From JAVKDP01 sp040222185 (GTDB lineage: Bacteria > Bacteroidota > Rhodothermia > Balneolales > Balneolaceae), in the NCBI GenBank assembly GCA_040222185.1, contig JAVKDP010000034.1:41008-105007 (forward strand): 64,000 nt of DNA. The letters run 5' to 3'. How positions within the stretch are numbered: the stretch's first letter is position 1; each line of letters opens with the position of its first letter. The position numbers and the translations under genes are program-made. Below, in pieces: positions 42,603 through 50,194 of the stretch. The notes below the pieces were generated by a model that worked only from the letters and a program-made list of their open reading frames with translations, had not been told where the DNA came from and searched no databases.

Positions 42603-45182
42603 ATGAAAAAAATCTTACTAACTACCGCTCTTTTAATAGGTTCTGCCTCTATTCAGGCGCAGGTAACATTAGACTATTATTTAAAAGATGGAGTGCGCTA
42701 TGACCAGAGCATTCCAACTCCAAAATCAGTGCTTGGCGCTGAACTTGGTGAATGGCATGTACGCCATGATCAACTTGTGAATTATATGTATGCGGTTGCG
42801 GAAGCATCTGACAGAGTCACTATTATGGAGTATGGAAGAACGTATGAGAATCGTGCCCTGCTTTCACTAACAATTACTTCTCCTGAAAACCATGCAAGGA
42901 TAGATGAGATAAAAAGGGAGCATAACCAGCTTTCCGACGCCTCAGTTTCGGATAACCTGGACCCTTCTAATATGCCAATAGTAGTTCAAATGAGCTATAG
43001 TGTACATGGTAACGAACCAAGCGGGAGTAATGCTTCACTAGCAGTTTTATATCATTTGGCTGCTGCTCAGGGAGCCGAAATTGATGAATTACTCGAAAAC
43101 GCGGTAGTTTTGATAGATCCTAGCATAAACCCTGACGGGTTAAGCCGGTTTGCACAATGGGCAAACATGCATAAAAGTAAGAATACATTAGTTACTGACC
43201 CTGAAAGCCGTGAGTATAATGATGTATGGCCTGGTGGTAGAACAAACCACTATTGGTTTGATTTAAACAGAGACTGGTTGCTTGTTCAACACCCTGAAAG
43301 TAAAGGAAGAGTTGCCAGGTTCCAGGAATGGAAACCAAACATTTTGACTGATCATCATGAAATGGGTGGTAATTCAACATTTTTCTTTCAGCCAGGGATT
43401 CCCAGCAGAACAAACCCACTAACTCCACAAAGGAATCAGGATTTAACGGCCAACATTGCTGAGTATCATGCAGATGAGCTGGATAAAATTCAATCGTTGT
43501 ACTACACCAAGGAAAGCTTTGATGATTTTTATTATGGAAAAGGGTCAACCTATCCGGATGTTCAGGGTTCAATTGGGATTCTTTTCGAGCAGGCGAGCTC
43601 AAGAGGTCATGGCCAGGAAACAGTAAACGGAACACTGAAATTTCCTTTTACTATCCGAAACCAGGTTAGGGCTTCCTATTCAACATTGAAAGCTGCTATA
43701 GGGCTTAGGGTTGAATTACTGGAACATCAAAGACTGTTTTATAAAGAAGCGGCAGAAGCGGCATCAAGAACTTCTATTAAGGCCTATGTATTTGGCGAAA
43801 CAGCTGACCAGGCCAGGACTTATCATTTGGCTGAAATGCTAAACAGGCATAGCATCGAGGTGTATGAACTAGGTGAAGACCTTAACGCAGATGGAGAATC
43901 CTTTAAACAAGGTAAAGCCTTTGTGGTACCAACAAACCAGGCTCAGTATAAGTTGATCACTGCAATTTTTGAGAGAAGAACAGAGTTCACAGATAGCCTT
44001 TTCTATGATGTTTCAGCATGGACGATGCCATATGCATTCAATGTTCCTTTTGCGGAGTTAGGCTCGAGAGAATTTGATGACAATGTAACCGGAGCCATAT
44101 TTGATGGTGAGATGAAGTCCAATGGATCGGTAGTTGGCGGTGAATCAAACTATGCCTATGTATTTGAATGGGATGAGTATTATTCGCCTCGTGCGTTATA
44201 TCGGTTATTAGAAGCAGGTGTTCGTACAAAAGTAGCCAGTATACCTTTTTCGGGAGTTACTGAAGCAGGACAAAGGAATTTTGATTACGGAACCATTTTG
44301 ATTCCACTCGGAACCCAGGATAACCAGGAAGAAGTTCATGAAATTGTAAAGACTATCGCGGAAGAAGACGGTATTACAGTTTATTCCCTCAGTACTGGTT
44401 TGTCGTCTGCAGGAATTGATTTGGGAAGTAATAACTTTGCTACCCTTCGTGATCCGAAAGTAGCCATTATTGGTGGTAGTGGAACAAACTCTTCGGAAGT
44501 GGGAGAAGCCTGGCACTTGTTTGATCAGCGCTACCACATGCCTCTTACCATTTTAGATAAAAAGGATATCCGTGGTGCTGACCTTTCCAGATACAATGTG
44601 ATCGTGATGCCCGGCTTTAACTATAGTGACTTCTCTCCAGGAACAGTTGAATCAATAAAAAGCTGGGTAAGAAATGGAGGAGTACTTGTTGCTTATAAGC
44701 AAGCGGTAAGCTGGGCTAAACAACAAGACCTTGCTGATATTGAATTCGTTGAGCGTGATGACGATGACGAAGATGTCGAGACAAAGCCGTATGCCAGACA
44801 AAGAAATGATTCTGGAGCCCGTGTAATCGGTGGAACTATTTTCAATGCCAAAATAGACCTGACCCACCCCATCGGTTATGGCTTCAATGACGATGACCTT
44901 ACAGTTTTTAGAAATAGTACAATCTTCCTTCAAAAGGGCGAAAATCCGTACTCAACCCCTGTTTACTACACAAGTAACCCCTTAGCTGCGGGCTATATTT
45001 CAGACGAAAATACCGAGTTACTTAAAAACTCAGCATCCGTAATTGTAAGCAGGTTTGGTGGAGGACGTGTGATAACCATGACCGACAATCCGAACTTCCG
45101 TGCTTTCTGGTATGGTACGAACAAACTATTTGCCAACGCCATTTTCTTTGGCCATACAATTAGAGCTAGTACTACTAACTAA
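42603..45182 (+). CDS. Exported M14-family zinc carboxypeptidase
   Basis: An 859-residue protein with a signal peptide (MKKILLTTALLIGSASIQAQ). The M14 peptidase domain (about 45-370) has zinc ligands H135 and E138 in SYSVHGNEPSG, the substrate-binding FDLNRDWLLVQHPE, and the third ligand in LTDHHEMGG. IGILFEQASSRGHGQET is a good candidate for the catalytic glutamate. The C-terminal half includes a glutamine-amidotransferase-like fold (SRYNVIVMPGFNYSDF) of unclear role. It probably digests peptides in the periplasm or outside the cell. A strong terminator follows. Confidence 0.92.
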   Translation: MKKILLTTALLIGSASIQAQVTLDYYLKDGVRYDQSIPTPKSVLGAELGEWHVRHDQLVNYMYAVAEASDRVTIMEYGRTYENRALLSLTITSPENHARIDEIKREHNQLSDASVSDNLDPSNMPIVVQMSYSVHGNEPSGSNASLAVLYHLAAAQGAEIDELLENAVVLIDPSINPDGLSRFAQWANMHKSKNTLVTDPESREYNDVWPGGRTNHYWFDLNRDWLLVQHPESKGRVARFQEWKPNILTDHHEMGGNSTFFFQPGIPSRTNPLTPQRNQDLTANIAEYHADELDKIQSLYYTKESFDDFYYGKGSTYPDVQGSIGILFEQASSRGHGQETVNGTLKFPFTIRNQVRASYSTLKAAIGLRVELLEHQRLFYKEAAEAASRTSIKAYVFGETADQARTYHLAEMLNRHSIEVYELGEDLNADGESFKQGKAFVVPTNQAQYKLITAIFERRTEFTDSLFYDVSAWTMPYAFNVPFAELGSREFDDNVTGAIFDGEMKSNGSVVGGESNYAYVFEWDEYYSPRALYRLLEAGVRTKVASIPFSGVTEAGQRNFDYGTILIPLGTQDNQEEVHEIVKTIAEEDGITVYSLSTGLSSAGIDLGSNNFATLRDPKVAIIGGSGTNSSEVGEAWHLFDQRYHMPLTILDKKDIRGADLSRYNVIVMPGFNYSDFSPGTVESIKSWVRNGGVLVAYKQAVSWAKQQDLADIEFVERDDDDEDVETKPYARQRNDSGARVIGGTIFNAKIDLTHPIGYGFNDDDLTVFRNSTIFLQKGENPYSTPVYYTSNPLAAGYISDENTELLKNSASVIVSRFGGGRVITMTDNPNFRAFWYGTNKLFANAIFFGHTIRASTTN

Positions 45183-45212
45183 ACAGAGAAATATATATCA
45201 ATCTTTATTTTG

Positions 45213-45248
45213 AAAAGGTTCAGGGAATAAATTTCTGAACCTTTTTTT
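45213..45248 (+). terminator. Rho-independent terminator after the M14 peptidase gene
   Basis: AAAAGGTTCAG (45213-45223) pairs with CTGAACCTTTT (45235-45245), an 11-bp stem with an 11-base loop, in a T-run to 45248. It lies 30 bases after the stop. Confidence 0.92.
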
Positions 45249-45252
45249 ATGA

Positions 45253-45480
45253 GTAGCATTTTCCCTTCTTGCTCTCAAAAAAAGTACTTATGAAAAAAGT
45301 TTTTTTCATAGAGAAAAAGACGCATTCCTAAATCAAATTTGGTTTCCCAAAACAGTTAAGACCCGCAAAGCTGGTGGTTCATATTCTATAGTTTCTGAAA
45401 AGAAGAAATTTAAGCCAGAAGGCAATTTTTGTGGAATTCAGAAAACCAAATATTGGAATTTCAAATGTGTAAGTAATTAA
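45253..45480 (+). pseudogene. Start-less open frame, possible gene remnant
   Basis: Within the 382-base gap between the M14 terminator and the JAMM lipoprotein gene there is a 75-codon open frame ending TAA at 45478-45480, with protein-like content (KAGGSYSIVSEKKKF, GIQKTKYWNFKCVSN). It has no ATG, GTG or TTG codon at all. A 10-bp AT-rich inverted repeat (TATGAAAAAA/TTTTTTCATA, 45289-45310) lies within it. It could be a decayed 3' fragment of an accessory gene or chance. The remaining bases to 45564 show only AT-rich promoter-like sequence. Confidence 0.3.
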
Positions 45481-45564
45481 AAATATTGATGATAGCTTGT
45501 TAAGCTCTTAGAAAGGTTTTTATACTTTTTCGAAGCCGTTAAATAACTGAGAGCTAACGAGTTA

Positions 45565-46806
45565 ATGAAAAGTAACCTGCTATTAGTGGGGCTTCTACTG
45601 GTCATCTATACATTACTTTGGGCAGGCTGCTCAAACACAATTGATGCCGATGAATCCCCCGATGAAATCACATTTATACCCAAAGCCAACAACCCTCATG
45701 ATAAAAGTAAGTCTCAAGGGGAAAGCCCGGACTCACCATTCTCTTGCCTGGTGAGTACACTTGCCAATAATGAAGCTGATTATAACTACTGGAATATTTC
45801 CTATTGGGTTCATATTCCGGATGAGATTGTAAAAGAGACAGATGGTAAAACCATCCTAAAGGCCTTTGTATATACAGATGAACTTGCCGGAGAGAAAGCG
45901 GGAACCTTCCGGGAAGCCTCAAAAGTAGTTCGGGTAGCCCAATGCCGGATTCCCGATTCTGAAAAAGCCATTGAGATTATGGACGAGGAATTCAAAAAGT
46001 TCAGGAAGAAAACCTGGCTTGATTCCGAAAGAGTAAAAAAAGTTGCAAACATAAAACAAAAAGGAGATTGGGAATGTACCTCATGGTATACGGTCTATAT
46101 CTGTCAGTACAACACCCAAACTGATACTTATTACAACTGTAAAGTGAGCGAACCCATTTGTGCCCAATGGGTATATGTAGAAGGAGAAGATTCAGGTGGA
46201 GGAGGAGGAACAGGCGGGCCGTCAGAAGATCCGGGCTATTGTGATCCAAATGGATTAGACCCTTGCTTTGATGATGGAGATGGAGGGAGCGCTCCAGCCC
46301 CTCCTTGCAGCCAGCCAGACCCTCCGAAGTGGTGTACAGATCCTTGCGAAACGGGTGATCCGATACTTGATAACACAGGAATCCAGGAAGCGATGGAACT
46401 TATCTGGGAAGCAAGTAAAACCAATTTACCTATCGCCCAAAGAGTAGAGCAAGGTGGTTACATCACTAAAAGTAATGGGAAGTATGGATTTAAACCTTTT
46501 ACTAACATGACCCATTCTGCTTGTGGAATAACTGGAAGTATGGCACCCCCAAATAATACAGTAGCATATGTTCATACACACCCATTTTTTGTTGGAGAAA
46601 ACACTACTTCTGTATGTGGGACTGGAGGAGTTACAAGTCATCAAAGTACTCATAGCAGCGGCGATTATGCTACATTATATCAACTCGCCTCTAGTACAGG
46701 GAATAATTTTATCAAAGGGTATGTACTTGATGGGAACAACATTGTTTCCTTCGCTCTTAATACACCTCCTGGTTTCGGAAAATTAGACTCAAGGTGTGGT
46801 TATTAA
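45565..46806 (+). CDS. Cys-rich lipoprotein with C-terminal JAMM metalloprotease-like domain
   Basis: A 413-residue lipoprotein (lipobox LWAGC, Cys22). A beta-rich N-terminal domain (about 60-205) has several Cys. A Gly/Pro/Asp/Cys linker follows (about 208-262). The C-terminal domain (about 270-410) has the pattern of a JAB/MPN metalloprotease site: E296 in RVEQGGYI, H337 and H339 in VAYVHTHPFF, and S364 with D367 in THSSGDYATL. This domain type recurs in polymorphic toxins and ubiquitin-like processing systems; here it would face the periplasm or exterior. Two small exported paralogous proteins follow immediately. Exact function unknown. Confidence 0.75.
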   Translation: MKSNLLLVGLLLVIYTLLWAGCSNTIDADESPDEITFIPKANNPHDKSKSQGESPDSPFSCLVSTLANNEADYNYWNISYWVHIPDEIVKETDGKTILKAFVYTDELAGEKAGTFREASKVVRVAQCRIPDSEKAIEIMDEEFKKFRKKTWLDSERVKKVANIKQKGDWECTSWYTVYICQYNTQTDTYYNCKVSEPICAQWVYVEGEDSGGGGGTGGPSEDPGYCDPNGLDPCFDDGDGGSAPAPPCSQPDPPKWCTDPCETGDPILDNTGIQEAMELIWEASKTNLPIAQRVEQGGYITKSNGKYGFKPFTNMTHSACGITGSMAPPNNTVAYVHTHPFFVGENTTSVCGTGGVTSHQSTHSSGDYATLYQLASSTGNNFIKGYVLDGNNIVSFALNTPPGFGKLDSRCGY

Positions 46807-46822
46807 CTCAAATCAAACAAAA

Positions 46823-47320
46823 ATGAAACACTTGGTTAAACTCTTAGGACTAATTATCATTTTTCAAGTCACTTTTCTTCAAAAATCGATTGCTCAAAAT
46901 ACGTCATGCTTTAGTAGTCAGGATACTGATATTTTCTTAGCTACTTTAATACTAACCAATGATGAGATTAAAGAAGAGAGAGTAAAAATTGGAATTGGTA
47001 GCTTCAATTATATTGCAAATAACTATTCTACAGAAGATTCTTTATTCGTAGAAAAGATTATCCAATACTGGAAAAATAACTCTGTTAGAATTATCAAAGA
47101 GGAAGCTGATTGTAATGTAATTAACTCACTTTTAGCAAAATCAAAAGTAGAGCAAACGTTGCCTGGCCCATTGAAAAAAACCTACTTTAAAGTACGGAAT
47201 ACATATATGGTTGTTTTTCAGCATGATTGCGGAGAAGGATGTGTAAAAATAGGAGGAGAAAAATTACCCGTTTTAATAATTGATAAAGAGGGTGATATCC
47301 ATGAGTTAATGAGGTTATAA
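46823..47320 (+). CDS. Exported small protein, paralogue 1 of tandem pair
   Basis: A 165-residue protein with signal peptide MKHLVKLLGLIIIFQVTFLQKSIAQ. The ATG at 46823 is preferred over a GTG at 46796 that would overlap the JAMM gene; it starts 16 bases after that stop. The mature part aligns by eye with the next gene: FVEKIIQYWKNNSVRIIKEEADC against FLVDKWKEKEVSKVKEEELC, and TYFKVRNTYMVVFQ against IYYKVENKYLVIYK. No known family is recognised. It may bind, inhibit or be processed by the JAMM lipoprotein (inference). Confidence 0.7.
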   Translation: MKHLVKLLGLIIIFQVTFLQKSIAQNTSCFSSQDTDIFLATLILTNDEIKEERVKIGIGSFNYIANNYSTEDSLFVEKIIQYWKNNSVRIIKEEADCNVINSLLAKSKVEQTLPGPLKKTYFKVRNTYMVVFQHDCGEGCVKIGGEKLPVLIIDKEGDIHELMRL

Positions 47321-47335
47321 AATTAATACAACCGT

Positions 47336-47836
47336 ATGGTTTTAAACAAGTCCGGTCTATTAGCTTTAGTACTGATTATTTGTTCGGAGGGCATTTGTGC
47401 AGGGGTTACTAGCTGTGTCCGGATACAACCGTGCACAGAGTCTGATGACTCAGAAATCATACTTATTCATGGAGTTTTGACTTCAACTGGCATAATTGCA
47501 AAGCGGGATACAACCATATTAAAAGCATTCAGGTTTGAGGTAGATGATGAAGATTTATTGAAGAAACCTGACGTAATAATGTTTCTGGTAGACAAGTGGA
47601 AAGAGAAAGAAGTATCAAAGGTTAAGGAAGAGGAGTTATGTGCATCCATTTCAGAAGTACTAGACTCAGATTTATCATTTATTGATGGTTCAGAGTCGTT
47701 CGACAGAATCTACTATAAAGTTGAGAATAAGTACCTGGTGATTTATAAAAGGAAAAATTTTAGTACGAGGAATATCCAGATTCCATATCAGATATTGGAT
47801 GAAGATTTTAAGTTGATAGGAACCTTTTCATTTTAA
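47336..47836 (+). CDS. Exported small protein, paralogue 2 of tandem pair
   Basis: A 166-residue protein starting 15 bases after paralogue 1, with an N-terminal hydrophobic segment (about 7-22) that reads as a signal peptide or anchor (SGLLALVLIICSEGICAG). It shares with its neighbour the Cys after the KEE motif (KEEELCASISEVL), the IYYKVENKYLVIYK strand pair and a final IPYQILDEDFKLIG-type strand. Divergence is high, so the duplication is old or the pair evolves fast. Function unknown. Confidence 0.7.
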   Translation: MVLNKSGLLALVLIICSEGICAGVTSCVRIQPCTESDDSEIILIHGVLTSTGIIAKRDTTILKAFRFEVDDEDLLKKPDVIMFLVDKWKEKEVSKVKEEELCASISEVLDSDLSFIDGSESFDRIYYKVENKYLVIYKRKNFSTRNIQIPYQILDEDFKLIGTFSF

Positions 47837-47966
47837 GCACCAATTGAAAATCACTTTATTAAGCACATTATTTTCCCTTAGGAAGTCTTATACCTTAGAA
47901 ATCAGGATTATGAAGACCAATGTTGAGGAGTTTTTGGAGGTCGAAATAATACCCAAAATTAGTCAG

Positions 47967-48173
47967 CTACTTATAACGCTTGTTTTCTTTCTCTTTTGGT
48001 TTTTTGAAAAAGTTATACAAACTAATTCCCAGGATAAAAACTCCCAGGATAACAGCAAACCCTTGGCCAGTTTGATAAGCTCCTCCACTATCGGAAGAAT
48101 TTGAAAGCAACCAGCGTAGGATAATTCCTCCGCCCCAAAGTATTCCTACTATTGATAATATTTTATTCTTCAT
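47967..48173 (-). CDS. Small two-helix membrane protein
   Basis: A 68-residue protein with two hydrophobic segments (about 5-24 and 36-56), a Gly/Ser-rich loop (SNSSDSGGAYQTG) and a strongly basic C-terminus (FFKKPKEKENKRYK), giving a hairpin with both ends in the cytoplasm. It is 20 bases downstream of the 242-residue membrane protein gene and on the same strand, so likely co-transcribed. No family recognised. A longer plus-strand frame across it is judged non-coding. Confidence 0.6.
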   Translation of the reverse strand: MKNKILSIVGILWGGGIILRWLLSNSSDSGGAYQTGQGFAVILGVFILGISLYNFFKKPKEKENKRYK

Positions 48174-48193
48174 TTAATCAGGTTTGAAGAGTT

Positions 48194-48922
48194 TTAGCTA
48201 AGACTTACTCCAATCGAACTATCAGAATTCGCTATGTCAGTTATCATTTTGTATGTAAGTGAAAGAGCTGCAATTTCGAATACTAGAATAAGTGGTGTCA
48301 AAAAAAGATCGATAAAATAAGTATAAGGTAAAAAACTTGTTAAATAATTAGGAACAGCAAGCAATATCGGAAACACAACTACCACTAGAAAGATAAACAG
48401 GTGACATTTTCTTGTGAGTTCCCAGGATTCACGGAAAGAGATTTTTTTATCTATAGCTATTGCAGGAAATACAAGAAAGAGTCTACTAGAATACCATAAA
48501 ACCAGAAGCAAGGCTATTAAAGTAACATACGGATGGAATGAAAAAAGAGTGATCAGAATAACAATCAATACCCAAAGCAACAGGAAGTAAATCACAAAGG
48601 TTGTTTCTCGTTTTGACCATGAGGTTATTCCCCAAGGGCCAACCGATTGTGGCCCAAGAATAACTATTCGATGAGTTACAATAGCAAATATAACCTGAGC
48701 TGCTAGTCCGGTTAATGAAAAGAGAATGTTGATTAGTAGACTTGAACTCAAATACGCTTGATAATAGAATAGAAGCTTAATAAGAGCAGACACTATATAG
48801 ACAATGAAAGGAATGAATAACGCTTGTAGAAGGGTTTTTCTATAATGAAGTATATACGCAAAAGCGCCTCCAAATACCTGTTTAAGAGCAGGGTGTATTA
48901 ACTCTTCTTGATTCTCACTCAT
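48194..48922 (-). CDS. Polytopic membrane protein (GPDP/YciC-like)
   Basis: A 242-residue integral membrane protein with about six hydrophobic segments. The layout, including PALKQVFGGAFAYILHYRKTLL near the start and FPAIAIDKKISFRESWELTRK before the fifth helix, resembles the membrane domain shared by glycerophosphodiesterase-linked and YciC-like proteins. No catalytic domain is attached. Function unknown. It sits between a YdeI-like gene and a small membrane protein gene on the same strand. Confidence 0.65.
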   Translation of the reverse strand: MSENQEELIHPALKQVFGGAFAYILHYRKTLLQALFIPFIVYIVSALIKLLFYYQAYLSSSLLINILFSLTGLAAQVIFAIVTHRIVILGPQSVGPWGITSWSKRETTFVIYFLLLWVLIVILITLFSFHPYVTLIALLLVLWYSSRLFLVFPAIAIDKKISFRESWELTRKCHLFIFLVVVVFPILLAVPNYLTSFLPYTYFIDLFLTPLILVFEIAALSLTYKMITDIANSDSSIGVSLS

Positions 48923-48955
48923 TCAAATAACCATTAAGATTATAAGGCAGATTCA

Positions 48956-49465
48956 TTACTCCTCTCTTGGAGGCAAACCCATTAGATATCGAAAATCGAA
49001 TTTTTCTTTAGGCATGGTTTTGAGATTGTTAATCAAAAGAATAGCCCGGTCAATTTTCTTTTGGCTGCTTTTAACCTGGTTCACATAATGGATAATATAT
49101 CTTTGTTGACCTGGTGTAAGATCTTCAAAAAGCTCAAAACCTTCCCGGTCTTGATCCAGTAAAGCTTCCAGTTCTTCAGAGATTTTCATCCCGTATTTGG
49201 AGTGGTCCAGCTCAATTACGGCAGTTACTTCGGAATCCAGGGATAAACCCCATTTTTTCTGATTCTTTTTATTAACAGTGATATAAGCAGTACCACCACC
49301 TTTGGATACCAATCCACAATGGAATTGTTCATTTTCATTGATTGAACAAAGCAGGCGCGTGCCGACTCCGCCAACCGCTTCAACAATCTCTTTAGGAACG
49401 GTGATATGATCCAGCTTTAGCTTTACTAAAGTGTCCAGGTAAGAAGTAAATGTGATAGGCTTCAT
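48956..49465 (-). CDS. YdeI/OmpD-associated (DUF1905) family protein
   Basis: A 169-residue soluble protein. The N-terminal half is a DUF1905-like beta barrel (LVKLKLDHITVPKEIVEAVGG, RLLCSINENEQFHCGLVSKGGG), followed by the YdeI bacteriocin-protection-like helical segment (FEDLTPGQQRYIIHYVNQVKSSQKKIDRA). YdeI relatives are tied to resistance to envelope-active peptides, but the mechanism is not settled. It is 33 bases upstream of the membrane protein gene and 15 bases after the GMC partner gene. Confidence 0.85.
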   Translation of the reverse strand: MKPITFTSYLDTLVKLKLDHITVPKEIVEAVGGVGTRLLCSINENEQFHCGLVSKGGGTAYITVNKKNQKKWGLSLDSEVTAVIELDHSKYGMKISEELEALLDQDREGFELFEDLTPGQQRYIIHYVNQVKSSQKKIDRAILLINNLKTMPKEKFDFRYLMGLPPREE

Positions 49466-49480
49466 AGCTAAAATGAGGCG

Positions 49481-50191
49481 TTAGTTTAGCAGGTTGCCGT
49501 CCTCATCCCATTCAGCGATATCGGTTCTTTTACTTTGATCAACACACTTTTCGAGCCATTCCTTCTCATAGCTCATTCCGTGTTCCTTCAATACATCCTC
49601 AGGAACACCATCCCAGATATTAGGTGTATTCCCCACATAACCAAGGTCATTAAAGCCTATTTCTGTAGTATAGTACCCGGTTAAGGTGAGGTTTCTGATT
49701 TGCCTGAAGAATCGAATTCCCGGAGCGGTTTCTTCTGTTTCTTTATCCGGATATGCTATTTCATCTAACAAAGCTGTTTGTTCATTTACTTCACAGTCCT
49801 TGAATACAGAACCATATTTCTTTTTAGCCCTGTTATCCAGCCATGCCATTCCTCCGCGAAGAGGTGTTTTTAGGTAGCTCATGTCTTTCACTATAAAAGC
49901 GATAAAGTCCGGGACTCCGGCATCACCAGCGGAGCCAGCAGTGCTGGTAGCTGGCAGAATCAGGTCGCATAGAACAGCTACGGTTTCAAGTTCGTGTTCG
50001 GTGAAAAACGTTTCTTTAAAAAGACGCTCATCCCGTGCTTTTTCTTTTGGAGTTCGGCCATAGCCGTCGCTATTAGCAAAAACCAAAGGGATTGCTTCTT
50101 CAGCAGCCTTAGTGGCGCCAGGTGTTGTGAAAAGCATGCCCGCTCCTAAAGAGCTCATTAATAAAGTTTTTATCGATTCTCTTCTATCCAT
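49481..50191 (-). CDS. Gluconate 2-dehydrogenase subunit 3 family protein (Tat-exported)
   Basis: A 236-residue protein with a twin-arginine-like leader (DRRESIKTLLMSSLGAGM, cleavage after about residue 30). The mature part matches subunit 3 of membrane gluconate/FAD-sugar dehydrogenases (FTEHELETVAVLCDLILPATSTAGSAGDAGVPDFI, LTGYYTTEIGFNDLGY). In that family the small subunit carries the flavin subunit across the membrane. It is 3 bases after the GMC oxidoreductase gene, fitting that role. No cytochrome c subunit gene is in the window. Confidence 0.9.
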   Translation of the reverse strand: MDRRESIKTLLMSSLGAGMLFTTPGATKAAEEAIPLVFANSDGYGRTPKEKARDERLFKETFFTEHELETVAVLCDLILPATSTAGSAGDAGVPDFIAFIVKDMSYLKTPLRGGMAWLDNRAKKKYGSVFKDCEVNEQTALLDEIAYPDKETEETAPGIRFFRQIRNLTLTGYYTTEIGFNDLGYVGNTPNIWDGVPEDVLKEHGMSYEKEWLEKCVDQSKRTDIAEWDEDGNLLN

Positions 50192-50194
50192 GGC

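Noticed and set aside
45289..45310. AT-rich inverted repeat TATGAAAAAA/TTTTTTCATA as a terminator
   Set aside because: No GC content in the stem and a much better terminator already lies at 45213-45248.
47844..48104. 86-codon plus-strand frame as a gene
   Set aside because: It lies antisense to a better minus-strand gene (47967-48173) with two membrane segments and a basic tail, and its own translation is low-complexity.
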